Below, one piece after another: positions 1 to 5,185 of a DNA stretch of 5,185 nucleotides. The translations under genes and the position numbers were made by a program. The stretch is from an uncultured Nitrosomonadales bacterium (GTDB lineage Bacteria; Pseudomonadota; Gammaproteobacteria; Burkholderiales; Gallionellaceae): the NCBI GenBank assembly GCA_903934275.1, contig CAIZNF010000625.1:1-5185 (forward strand), written 5' to 3'. The notes beneath the pieces are model-generated. The model did no database searches. It saw nothing but the letters and a program-made list of their open reading frames with translations, and was not told the DNA's origin. Numbering within the stretch: position 1 is the stretch's first letter; the number at the start of each line of letters is the position of its first letter.

Positions 1-1
1 A

Positions 2-406
2 CGCGTCGGCGCAGTTCATGAGGATGAAAAACAAGGGGCACGAAAGTGCCCTTTGTGCTGCCTTCCATCAGATTCTGGAAGCCGCGCCATATTTGTGCGG
101 GTTTACTCAGCCGCCAACAATTGGTATCAAGAAGCATATGCCGCCAATCATCGGGATGAGAACGAACTAAATTTAAAGAAGTTCATAAACAAGAGAATCA
201 GTTATGCATTTAAAAAAGCAAATCTTCCGTGCGACGATATCGATCCATGGATCAGTCTCGTTAATTATGCCTACGATAATAGAAGCATCTTTAAGTTCGT
301 AGTAAATCAAACATTGTTCAGGCCGCGCGATCTTCTTCTTTTTTTCTTCCCTTGGATTCAGGTCAATTTTCATTTCCACTTGGGCGGCAAGATGTCACCA
401 CGCTAG
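2..406 (+). pseudogene. 5' part (in window) of a frame-split gene, possible Sll1717-type P-loop ATPase C-terminal region
   Basis: The reading frame is open from the left edge (position 2), so the gene probably starts outside the window; a TTG at 53 is the first possible internal start but has no supporting ribosome binding site. Visible landmarks are a short hydrophobic strand (AIFVRV), then KKFINKRISYAF and, near 308-346, TLFRPRDLLLFF. The order strand, INKRI-like helix and RPRDL motif recalls the region after the nucleotide-binding domain in Sll1717-type P-loop ATPases. That is recognition from memory, not a search. After the T run at 339-345 this frame continues as a hydrophobic, unconvincing tail (PWIQVNFHFHLGG) and stops at 406, while frame 1 continues the family-like sequence. 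The Walker motifs, if any, lie off the left edge. The stretch is AT-richer than the operon to its right, which suggests acquired DNA. It could instead be an unrelated hypothetical gene. Confidence 0.45.
339..346 (+). other. T7 run at the frame switch; possible slippery heptamer
   Basis: Seven T (339-345) followed by C. In the upstream frame the codons over it are TTT (341-343) and TTC (344-346), preceded by T340. This is T TTT TTC, which fits the X XXY YYZ pattern for -1 frameshifting, and both tRNAs could re-pair after a one-base slip. Adding one T would equally restore a single frame, so a one-base deletion or a sequencing miscall is the simpler explanation. I saw no clear downstream stimulatory hairpin or upstream Shine-Dalgarno-like stimulator. 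Confidence 0.5.
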
Positions 407-762
407 CCAATCGTTATTCTGAGGAGTTGGCGAAGGAAATTAAAAATGAACTTTCTTCTTTTTATAATCAGATTCAAGTTGAAACTATCTTCCGAGCACT
501 TGGTGAAATATCAAAGTCAACACGAACCTATGCAGAGGCAATTGAGTTAGTTAAAGAAAATTGCACAAACATGGAAGCGGAATCAGTTCTTGAATATATG
601 TTTGATCGTTCAATTATTGGAACATCAGGTCAAAACGGATGGTTTACTTTTAAGTGCCGTCAGCCAGCTGCAAGCACCTCCCCTATCGGCCTTGATCCAA
701 CTCAAAATATTGTTGTGCAATATGGCATCAAAAACTACTTGGCAAGTAAAGGGTATGTGTAA
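352..762 (+). pseudogene. 3' part of the same frame-split gene, in the -1 frame
   Basis: This frame can start at a TTG (352), but its sense continues upstream into the T run, so I read it as the continuation of the preceding fragment. Joined by a -1 shift at 339-346, the protein runs RPRDLLLFFLPLDSGQFSF and on into a charged helical segment (RYSEELAKEIKNELSSFYNQI). A second helical part follows (EIVK-like, about residues 60-85 of this frame), then a GWFTFKCRQP strand segment and the C-terminus NYLASKGYV. The end resembles the small winged-helix-like tail common in such ATPases, which is inference. TAA lies at 760-762. No good Shine-Dalgarno sequence precedes 352, which argues against independent translation. 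The two parts may be a pseudogene, a sequencing error in a homopolymer, or a programmed frameshift. Confidence 0.45.
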
Positions 763-861
763 CGGCTAGCCTTGCCAGTGACCATAATGATAAATAACTG
801 CGCCTAGGTTGAGCGTCCGTAATGTGTCGTTAGCTGTCTTTCACCAAGACCGATTATGTAG

Positions 862-1605
862 TCAGTCCGCAATAGTTTCCCACGTTATGCCGCTGCTGTC
901 GCAGCGTAGCGCATTCGCCTTGTCGTTCCAGTCGCCCAGCACCCAGCGTTCGCAACTGTGCCCTTCGACCCTATGCTCATGGCGAGCCGGGCGGTGGGTG
1001 TGGCCGTGGATCAGGCGCGGATAGCCATGTTCACGTAGCAGCGCGGCGACTGCGTCATCGTTGACGTCCATGATCGCGCTGTCCTTGCTTTGCTTTTTGG
1101 CCATGCTGCGCGAGCGCAGTTGCGCGATGTAGGCCTTGCGTTCCGCCAGCGGTTTGGCGAGAAACTGCTGCTGAAAATCCGCGTCATGTACCTGGGCGCG
1201 ATAACGCTGATATTCGGTGTCGCCGGTACACAGCATGTCGCCGTGGCTGAGCAGCGTCGGTGTGCCGTATAAATCGATCAATGCTGGGTCGCTCAGCAGC
1301 GTGGCCTGACAGGCATCCGCCAGTGCTTTGCCCATCAGCAGGTCGCGGTTGCCGTGCAGCAGATATACTTTAGTGCCGTGCTGTGCGAGGTTGCGCAAGG
1401 ATGCGATCACCTGTGCGTGAAAGGGATCGTCCAGATCATCGTCGCCTGCCCAGCAATCGAACAGGTCGCCGAGGATATACAGCGCCTCAGCCCTTTGACG
1501 GGGCTCTTGCGGCGCGAGCGTGGCGATGAATTGTTGAAACGCCGCCATGCCGTGCGGCTGGTCGGTGCTGAGATGCAGGTCGGAGATGAATAAGGAGTGG
1601 GGCAT
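862..1605 (-). CDS. lpxH: UDP-2,3-diacylglucosamine diphosphatase LpxH
   Basis: A peripheral inner-membrane enzyme of lipid A synthesis that hydrolyses UDP-2,3-diacylglucosamine to lipid X and UMP. The protein has 247 residues against 240 for E. coli LpxH. It carries the full calcineurin-like metallophosphoesterase ligand set: SDLHL (D9, H11), GDLFD (D47), HGNRD (N86), LSHGD (H121) and HGHTHRP (H202, H204), each offset 1-7 from the E. coli positions. The insertion cap that binds the acyl chains, with the RSRSMAKKQSK stretch around 164-174, is also present. I chose ATG at 1605 (MPHSLFISDLHL) because the family starts a few residues before the first metal motif; a TTG at 1614 would add three residues and falls in a hairpin. 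No Shine-Dalgarno sequence is visible before either start. It is the last gene of the minus-strand cluster, separated from the cyclophilin gene by an intrinsic terminator, so it may depend on read-through or an unseen promoter. Confidence 0.96.
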   Translation of the reverse strand: MPHSLFISDLHLSTDQPHGMAAFQQFIATLAPQEPRQRAEALYILGDLFDCWAGDDDLDDPFHAQVIASLRNLAQHGTKVYLLHGNRDLLMGKALADACQATLLSDPALIDLYGTPTLLSHGDMLCTGDTEYQRYRAQVHDADFQQQFLAKPLAERKAYIAQLRSRSMAKKQSKDSAIMDVNDDAVAALLREHGYPRLIHGHTHRPARHEHRVEGHSCERWVLGDWNDKANALRCDSSGITWETIAD

Positions 1606-1612
1606 GAAAAGC

Positions 1613-1637
1613 AAAACGGCGCGAGGTGCGCCGTTTT
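1613..1637 (-). terminator. Intrinsic terminator after the cyclophilin gene, perhaps bidirectional
   Basis: A perfect 10-bp stem (AAAACGGCGC at 1613-1622 with GCGCCGTTTT at 1628-1637) closes a 5-base loop. It begins 5 bp after the cyclophilin stop codon. On the minus strand the stem runs into TTTTGCTTTT, a usable U-rich tail, and on the plus strand into TTTTT. The tail runs up against the lpxH ATG at 1605. Confidence 0.85.
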
Positions 1638-1642
1638 TGTGA

Positions 1643-2221
1643 TTACTGCAATACTACTTCAGCCTTGGTGATGACGACATCTTCTTCTGGTACGTCATGA
1701 TGTCCGGCGCGGAAACCGGTCTTGGCTTTGCGTATCGCATCCACCACTTCGATGCCTTCTACCACTTTACCGAACACGCAATAACCCCAGCCGTCCTGCC
1801 CAGGATTGTTGAGGAAATGGTTGCTTTTCGTGTTGATGAAAAATTGTGCTGTGGCGGAATGCGGGTCGGAAGTGCGCGCCATGGCGACGGTGTAAGTGTC
1901 GTTAGTCAAGCCATTTGCCGCTTCATTTTGAATCGGCGCATTTACTTTCTTTTGCTTCATGCCAGACTCGAAGCCGCCGCCCTGGATCATAAAATCTGCA
2001 ATCACGCGATGAAAAATAGTGCCGTCGTAAAACCCGCTATTCACATATTCCAAAAAATTCTTTACGGTATTCGGAGCTTTTTCGGCGTCCAATTTTAATG
2101 TGATAACGCCGTGATTGGTGTGCAGTTTGACCATGATTTTTTTGCCTTGAGTTAGAGAATAAGAAGATTGCATCGCGCAGCACAGCAGCACTGCGAGTAA
2201 AGCGGTAAATAGACGTTTCAT
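1643..2221 (-). CDS. ppiB: Cyclophilin-type peptidyl-prolyl cis-trans isomerase with N-terminal signal peptide
   Basis: It catalyses cis-trans isomerisation of X-Pro bonds during protein folding. Residues 1-22 form a signal peptide (KR, then [14 protein letters not shown], then polar SSYS), implying periplasmic export. LLCC is not a proper lipobox. Residues 30-192 are a complete cyclophilin of the E. coli PpiB type ([10 protein letters not shown] start; PpiB has 164 residues). Catalytic and binding signatures present are [15 protein letters not shown] (H71, R72, F77, Q80), [17 protein letters not shown] (115-130) and [10 protein letters not shown] (144-153). The 2221 start is backed by a strong ribosome binding site, AAGGGG at 2231-2236, with 9 bp spacing. 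It lies 1 bp after the transpeptidase stop, so translation is probably coupled. Met30 (ATG at 2134) would make a 163-residue cytoplasmic PpiB and has its own AAGG. The sequence between the signal peptide and Met30 looks like a translated former 5' leader. An intrinsic terminator follows. Confidence 0.94.
   Translation of the reverse strand: MKRLFTALLAVLLCCAMQSSYSLTQGKKIMVKLHTNHGVITLKLDAEKAPNTVKNFLEYVNSGFYDGTIFHRVIADFMIQGGGFESGMKQKKVNAPIQNEAANGLTNDTYTVAMARTSDPHSATAQFFINTKSNHFLNNPGQDGWGYCVFGKVVEGIEVVDAIRKAKTGFRAGHHDVPEEDVVITKAEVVLQ
2145..2148 (-). promoter_or_regulatory. Possible internal ribosome binding site for a cytoplasmic cyclophilin form
   Basis: AAGG followed by CAAAAAAATC (10 bases) and ATG at 2134, whose product begins exactly where cytoplasmic PpiB proteins begin. 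The A-rich spacer suits initiation. It may be a relic or may still give a second, unexported product. Confidence 0.35.
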
Positions 2222-2222
2222 G

Positions 2223-3389
2223 TTATGCGGCCCCTTCGTAAATGATCTGCCAGCGATTGTTCTGTTTGATCCAATACTGGCGCTTTTTCATGCGGTTGGA
2301 CAGGTTGTTGCTGCTGTAATCCTGCTCGAAGTTGACCACCACCATGCTGGGTTGCTCGGGGTAGGTGAACACGCTGACATTCGAGATATTGACCTTGATC
2401 CAAGACTTGCCGCTGTTCACCAATTGTTTCTGTTTTATCCACGCAGGGTAATCCATGTTGTCGCTGGAAAACTTGCTTGAGTAGTGCTTGAGGTAAGTAT
2501 CCGTATCCAGGCTGGACCAATCTATGCGCCATTTCTCAATCTCATGCAGCAATGCGTCGCGCTCGATTCGATCCTGCTCGCTGGCCCAATCTATCTGGTT
2601 GGTGATAATGACCGGTGTAACACCAACTTGCAGGTAAGGGGCCAGTTTATCCAGGTCGTCATTAGCCAGCACCACACAGCCGTTACTGGCGCGCGGCGGA
2701 CGGCTATAAGTGCCGCTAGACGTGCCGTGCAGCCAGATACCTTGCCCGGTGCGCCCGTTTTTGCGATCCCATTCGTTCGGATAACTGAGCGGATAAGCGC
2801 CGCTACCATACATATCGGCGAGCTTATTTTTCGGCAAATCTGCCATGACGAAATACACGCCGATAGGTGTGCGCTGGTCACCTGCGGAAACTTTTTCGGT
2901 GCCGAGCTTACCTATGGTGATGTAGTAGTCCGCCACGTAACGCGGTTCGCCTTTGACATTTTCATATACATATAGCGTGGAGCGGCTGGTATCCACCACA
3001 ACCGCATACTTCTGTTGCGCATCGAGCTTCCAGAGGTAGCGAGGTGCAAGCTTGGTGGAGAGGTGGGTTTGGGCACGTTGCAGGCGCGCCCTCGCTTCGT
3101 CGCGCAAATCCTCGATCATATCCTGCGGTGCGTTTGCAGCACTGCCGAAATTATTCATCGCGCCGGCGCGCGCCATCAGCAAATCGCCTTTGACCAGATA
3201 AGCCAGCTTGAAAGTCGGATTGATCCGCAACAAGTTGTCCACTTCGTTGAGCGCGATGTCCAGCCGATTGTTTTTAATGGCTTGCAGGCTTTTCGCCAAC
3301 TGCGCCTCGGTATCGTGTGAATCCGGCGCAGCATGCGTCATGCCGGTCAGACCACACAACAACAAAAAAGTAAGTGTCTTGTATAGCAT
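2223..3389 (-). CDS. Secreted L,D-transpeptidase (YkuD domain) with NTF2-like C-terminal domain
   Basis: YkuD enzymes form 3-3 cross-links in peptidoglycan or attach proteins to it, through a catalytic cysteine in the periplasm. The order along the 388 residues is: signal peptide 1-20 (cleavage after THA); a helical TPR-like segment about 27-75 ([19 protein letters not shown]); a YkuD domain about 127-263; a helical link; and an NTF2/SnoaL-like domain about 280-388. The catalytic signature is [21 protein letters not shown] with H221 and C238; the Arg usual after GC[IV] is Val240 here. The strand motif RTPIGVYF (173-180) is typical of the fold. The C-terminal domain matches that of the upstream gene's product: WSSxDxxxYLxxYxxxF occurs at 291-307 here and at 251-267 there. 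The gene starts 2 bp after the upstream stop, with no clear ribosome binding site, and ends 1 bp before the cyclophilin start. Its substrate is unknown. Confidence 0.9.
   Translation of the reverse strand: MLYKTLTFLLLCGLTGMTHAAPDSHDTEAQLAKSLQAIKNNRLDIALNEVDNLLRINPTFKLAYLVKGDLLMARAGAMNNFGSAANAPQDMIEDLRDEARARLQRAQTHLSTKLAPRYLWKLDAQQKYAVVVDTSRSTLYVYENVKGEPRYVADYYITIGKLGTEKVSAGDQRTPIGVYFVMADLPKNKLADMYGSGAYPLSYPNEWDRKNGRTGQGIWLHGTSSGTYSRPPRASNGCVVLANDDLDKLAPYLQVGVTPVIITNQIDWASEQDRIERDALLHEIEKWRIDWSSLDTDTYLKHYSSKFSSDNMDYPAWIKQKQLVNSGKSWIKVNISNVSVFTYPEQPSMVVVNFEQDYSSNNLSNRMKKRQYWIKQNNRWQIIYEGAA
2231..2236 (-). promoter_or_regulatory. Strong ribosome binding site deciding the long cyclophilin start
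   Basis: AAGGGG on the minus strand, 9 bp before ATG 2221 and inside the last codons of the transpeptidase gene. It supports translation of the form with the signal peptide. Confidence 0.7.
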
Positions 3390-3391
3390 GA

Positions 3392-4435
3392 TTACTTGGC
3401 ACGCTCTTCACGGATCAGCCAGTTGCCGCCAGATTTCACCATCAACAAAGTCTTGTTGCCGGAAATCTTCAAGTGATTGGCTTGGTAGGACTGATGGAAC
3501 TTCACGGTGGCATGATTACCGTCGCTGAAACTCACGGATGCGTTACTGACACCGACGTGGATAGATTTTGGCTTGTTGATGCGCTCTTTGCGCTCGGCTT
3601 CCCACGCGGCACGTTTTTCACCGCCCGGAATCTTAAAATCGGCGGCATAGAATGACAGGTATTTCTTCACATCTCTGGATGACCATGCCGCAGCCCATGC
3701 ATTAACGGCTTTCAATACCTCCCCGCTGCCATCGGCTGCGGCAGATACAACTGGTTTCCCCGGTACACTCGCCTTGGCTGCGGGTGCAGTCGCCACCGGT
3801 GCCGAAACTACACTAGCAACGACCGGGGCAGGCACTGTGGGAACAGTTTGCGGTTTATTCGCGCCGGTGCTGTCCGTGGCAGTTTTGTTCGATGCGGGGG
3901 ATTTGGCGCGAGTGCTGGTCGAAAACAAATCCTGAATCATCGCCAGCTTGGTCTTTGTGGTGGTGTTGCTGTGATCCAGCTTTAGCGCACGGTCATATGC
4001 CTGGCTGGCCATTTTTGCATAAATATCGCCCAGATTTTCGTGTGCGGTAGCATAGCTGGGGTGGGTGCGTATCGCCTTTTCCAGAGCCAGCTTCGCATTA
4101 TCGTATTGACCCTGGTTGGCATACAACACGGCCAGATTGTTATACGGCTCGGGCAGATCAGGATAGTCCTCTGTCAAAGATAAAAACGTCTTGATGGCAT
4201 CGGCGGGCTTACCTTGCTCGGTGAGAATCAGCCCCTTCAAAAAGCGCGCTTGCGCGTCTTTCGGCTTGCTGGTCAAAACGCCATTAACCTTGTCCAACGC
4301 TTGGCTGTGTTGCCCCTGTTTAAATAGCTTATTGGCATCCTGGATGTCATCGGCATAAACAATGTGACTGGCGGCCAATAGCAATGCGGCGGCGAACATA
4401 GCGGCATGACGGTCAAAGCGGTTAAACATATTCAT
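3392..4435 (-). CDS. Secreted TPR protein with Ala/Pro-rich linker and NTF2-like C-terminal domain
   Basis: A 347-residue periplasmic protein of unknown function, probably a scaffold. It has a signal peptide 1-28 (FAAALLLAASHIVYA, cleavage before DD), about four TPR units over 31-157, a low-complexity linker rich in Ala, Pro, Val, Thr and Ser at about 172-236, and an NTF2/SnoaL-like domain at about 237-347. The fourth TPR unit (ENLGDIYAKMASQAYDRAL) is about five residues shorter than the standard helix pair. Residues 1-170 are about 82% identical to the product of the preceding gene. The start ATG overlaps the preceding stop as ATGA, and the overlap and weak upstream AAAGAA suggest coupled translation. 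The C-terminal domain is related to that of the following transpeptidase, so the proteins may share a ligand or partner (inference). The NTF2-like fold is inferred from pattern, and no catalytic residues are claimed. Confidence 0.88.
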   Translation of the reverse strand: MNMFNRFDRHAAMFAAALLLAASHIVYADDIQDANKLFKQGQHSQALDKVNGVLTSKPKDAQARFLKGLILTEQGKPADAIKTFLSLTEDYPDLPEPYNNLAVLYANQGQYDNAKLALEKAIRTHPSYATAHENLGDIYAKMASQAYDRALKLDHSNTTTKTKLAMIQDLFSTSTRAKSPASNKTATDSTGANKPQTVPTVPAPVVASVVSAPVATAPAAKASVPGKPVVSAAADGSGEVLKAVNAWAAAWSSRDVKKYLSFYAADFKIPGGEKRAAWEAERKERINKPKSIHVGVSNASVSFSDGNHATVKFHQSYQANHLKISGNKTLLMVKSGGNWLIREERAK

Positions 4436-4986
4436 CGTGTTATTAAGTTCTTTAGGAAGTCCTGAATCGTTGCCAATTTGGCCTTTGTAGTGGTGTTGCC
4501 TTGATCCAGCTGCAGCGCACGGTCATATGCCTGACTGGCCATTTTGGCATAAATATCGCCGAGATTTTCGTGCGCGGTGGCATAGTTGGGGTGGGCGCGT
4601 ATCGCCATTTCCAGCGCCAGTTTAGCTTTGTCGTATTGCCCCTGACCGGCATACAACACAGCCAGATTGTTATATGGTTCGGGCTGCTCCGGATAGTCCT
4701 CGGTCAAAGCCGAGAATATCTTGATTGCATCTGCAGCATTGCCCTGCTCTGTGAGAATCAATCCCTTCAAAAAACGCGCTTGCGCATCTTTCGGCTTGCC
4801 GGTCAAAACACCATTAACCTTGTCCAACGCTTGACTATACTGCTTCTGCTTAAACAGCTTATTGGCATCCTGAACATCCTCGGCATAAACAGCAAAGCTG
4901 GCAGTTAGCAGCAATGCGCCGACAAATGTAGCGGCATGACGGTAAAAGCGGTTGACCATATTCATCGTGTTGTTTGGTTCATTGGG
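3927..4986 (-). repeat. Head-to-tail tandem duplication, two copies of about 530 bp
   Basis: Copy A is about 3927-4456 and copy B about 4457-4986, with a constant offset of 530 bp and no spacer. Each unit begins (minus strand) about 20 bases before the start codon in a similar leader (GAACxxAxxAACACGATGAATATG) and ends at codon 170 of the TPR region. The shared + strand text AA(G/A)TCCTGAATC marks the left end of each unit. Copies differ at many synonymous and some non-synonymous sites, so the duplication is not recent. Confidence 0.85.
4432..4965 (-). CDS. Secreted TPR protein, shorter tandem copy and first gene of the operon
   Basis: A 177-residue periplasmic protein of unknown function, made almost wholly of TPR units. 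It has a signal peptide 1-28 (FVGALLLTASFAVYA, cleavage before ED) and four TPR-like units at 31-157, including PYNNLAVLYAGQGQYDKAKLALEMA. The short tail is LKNLITR. I chose ATG at 4965 (MNMVNRF) because it aligns with the start of the downstream copy (MNMFNRF). A TTG at 5019 would add 18 residues not seen in the copy and lies inside the predicted promoter. It aligns with residues 1-170 of the next protein at about 139 of 170 identities (hand count) and lacks its linker and NTF2-like domain. The tail is encoded by what serves as the 5' leader of the second copy, so the stop TGA overlaps the next ATG. Ribosome binding before 4965 is weak. Confidence 0.85.
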   Translation of the reverse strand: MNMVNRFYRHAATFVGALLLTASFAVYAEDVQDANKLFKQKQYSQALDKVNGVLTGKPKDAQARFLKGLILTEQGNAADAIKIFSALTEDYPEQPEPYNNLAVLYAGQGQYDKAKLALEMAIRAHPNYATAHENLGDIYAKMASQAYDRALQLDQGNTTTKAKLATIQDFLKNLITR

Positions 4987-5009
4987 TGCAAGAGTCCAGT
5001 TAACGGCAG

Positions 5010-5038
5010 ATTCTACCAAAAAATCCGCACGTTTTCAT
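5010..5038 (-). promoter_or_regulatory. Predicted sigma-70 promoter of the operon, extended -10
   Basis: On the minus strand: -35-like ATGAAA (5033-5038, four of six consensus bases), a 17-bp spacer, and -10 TAGAAT (5010-5015, five of six) preceded by TGG, an extended -10. Transcription would start near 5003, about 38 bp before ATG 4965. This is a pattern match only, but spacing and position are good, and it is the only good candidate before the first gene. Confidence 0.55.
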
Positions 5039-5046
5039 AGTTTTGT

Positions 5047-5064
5047 CAGGGCAATCGCATCAAA
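5047..5064. repeat. Terminal inverted repeat of the insertion sequence (one end)
   Basis: CAGGGCAATCGCATCAAA at the boundary between element and host DNA. The partner repeat is outside the window, so the exact length cannot be set. Confidence 0.6.
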
Positions 5065-5185
5065 TTTCCCCGAAACCAAGCAATGCTTCACGGTATGAAT
5101 CCGAAGATGCCGCGAGGATACGTTTGGTTGGGATGCCAACTTTTCGCTTTGACGTATCGGTGCGAAACAGATTGAGCACCATACG
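5060..5185 (-). CDS. Transposase C-terminus, ISAs1-like, partial
   Basis: The last 41 codons and stop of a DDE transposase whose start is beyond the right edge. The visible text is NLFRTDTSKRKVGIPTKR followed by ILAASSDSYREALLGFGEI. It resembles the N-L-x-R...KxGIxxKRxxAxxxxxYLxxLL ending of ISAs1-family transposases, as remembered. The catalytic D, D and E residues are not in the window, so activity cannot be judged. The TGA (5060-5062) overlaps the terminal repeat, as is usual in compact insertion sequences. It reads toward the operon, so read-through transcription could reach the TPR genes. Confidence 0.65.
   Translation of the reverse strand, partial: RMVLNLFRTDTSKRKVGIPTKRILAASSDSYREALLGFGEI

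Larger units (their letters stand above)
5047..5185 (-). mobile_element. One end of an insertion sequence, ISAs1-like, cut by the window edge
   Basis: Starts at CAGGGCAATCGCATCAAA, which matches the CAGGGC...CGCAT style of terminal repeat I recall for ISAs1 (H-repeat) elements. Inside it the transposase C-terminus reads in from the right edge, with its stop codon within the terminal repeat. The other end and the target duplication (8-10 bp in this family) lie outside or cannot be confirmed; the flanking bases that could be duplicated are 5037-5046. Confidence 0.7.

Noticed and set aside
3..170. Frame-3 open stretch at the left edge (MRMKNKGHESALCAAF and on)
   Set aside because: Competes with the frame-2 reading that continues into the recognisable region; I recognise no family in it and it stops near 170. 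It could be the tail of another gene, but nothing supports this.
739..777. Inverted repeat TGGCAAG...CTTGCCA and palindrome GGCTAGCC after the left gene, as a terminator
   Set aside because: Only 7 bp with a long loop and no T tract, so too weak to call.
1606..1614. TTG start of lpxH at 1614
   Set aside because: ATG at 1605 gives the normal family N-terminus, and the TTG lies partly in the terminator stem.
1697..2098. 133-codon open frame antisense to the cyclophilin gene
   Set aside because: No family resemblance or ribosome binding site; it is the complement of a well-supported gene.
2164..2221. Lipoprotein signal in the cyclophilin (LLCC)
   Set aside because: The residue before Cys is not Gly, Ala or Ser, so it does not fit a lipobox; an ordinary signal peptide is more likely.
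2484..2975. 163-codon open frame antisense to the L,D-transpeptidase gene
   Set aside because: Shadow of a gene with a clear catalytic motif; its composition does not look like a real protein.
4966..5019. 18-residue N-terminal extension of the first TPR protein from TTG 5019
   Set aside because: The extension is absent in the tandem copy, precedes the signal peptide, uses a rare start and overlaps the predicted -10 region.

Overview
The window looks like a piece of a betaproteobacterial chromosome, most likely of the Nitrosomonadales/Gallionella-Sideroxydans kind. This is inferred from the gene order (TPR protein, L,D-transpeptidase, cyclophilin, lpxH), from the close match of the cyclophilin and LpxH to proteobacterial families, and from moderate GC. 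No marker gene here fixes the species.

Left part (1-~860): a visibly AT-richer, accessory-looking stretch on the + strand. It holds the 3' end of a gene that enters from outside the window and is split between two frames at a run of seven T (339-345). Read across that run by a -1 shift, it gives a continuous C-terminal region resembling P-loop ATPases of the Sll1717 type (tentative). It converges on lpxH with only about 100 bp between them and no convincing terminator.

Middle and right (862-4965): a compact minus-strand operon read right to left. The order is a secreted TPR protein, a second secreted TPR protein with an NTF2-like tail, a secreted YkuD L,D-transpeptidase that also ends in an NTF2-like domain, a cyclophilin with a signal peptide, and then lpxH. 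Junctions are a 4-bp ATGA overlap, a 2-bp gap and a 1-bp gap. A strong intrinsic terminator follows the cyclophilin and lies only 7 bp before the lpxH start codon. The two TPR genes arose by a head-to-tail tandem duplication of about 530 bp. The products point to the cell envelope: periplasmic scaffolding (TPR), peptidoglycan cross-linking or protein anchoring (YkuD), periplasmic protein folding (cyclophilin) and lipid A synthesis (LpxH).

Right edge (5047-5185): one end of an insertion sequence, with a terminal inverted repeat and the last 41 codons of an ISAs1-like transposase. It sits 8 bp upstream of the -35 element of the predicted operon promoter, which it leaves intact.

No RNA genes, CRISPR array or attachment site were recognised. 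I see no clear new multi-gene system. The most interesting points are the tandem TPR duplication that created a coupled gene pair, a cyclophilin that looks like a signal peptide joined to a cytoplasmic PpiB with its own ribosome binding site, the terminator against the lpxH start, and the T-run frameshift in the left gene.
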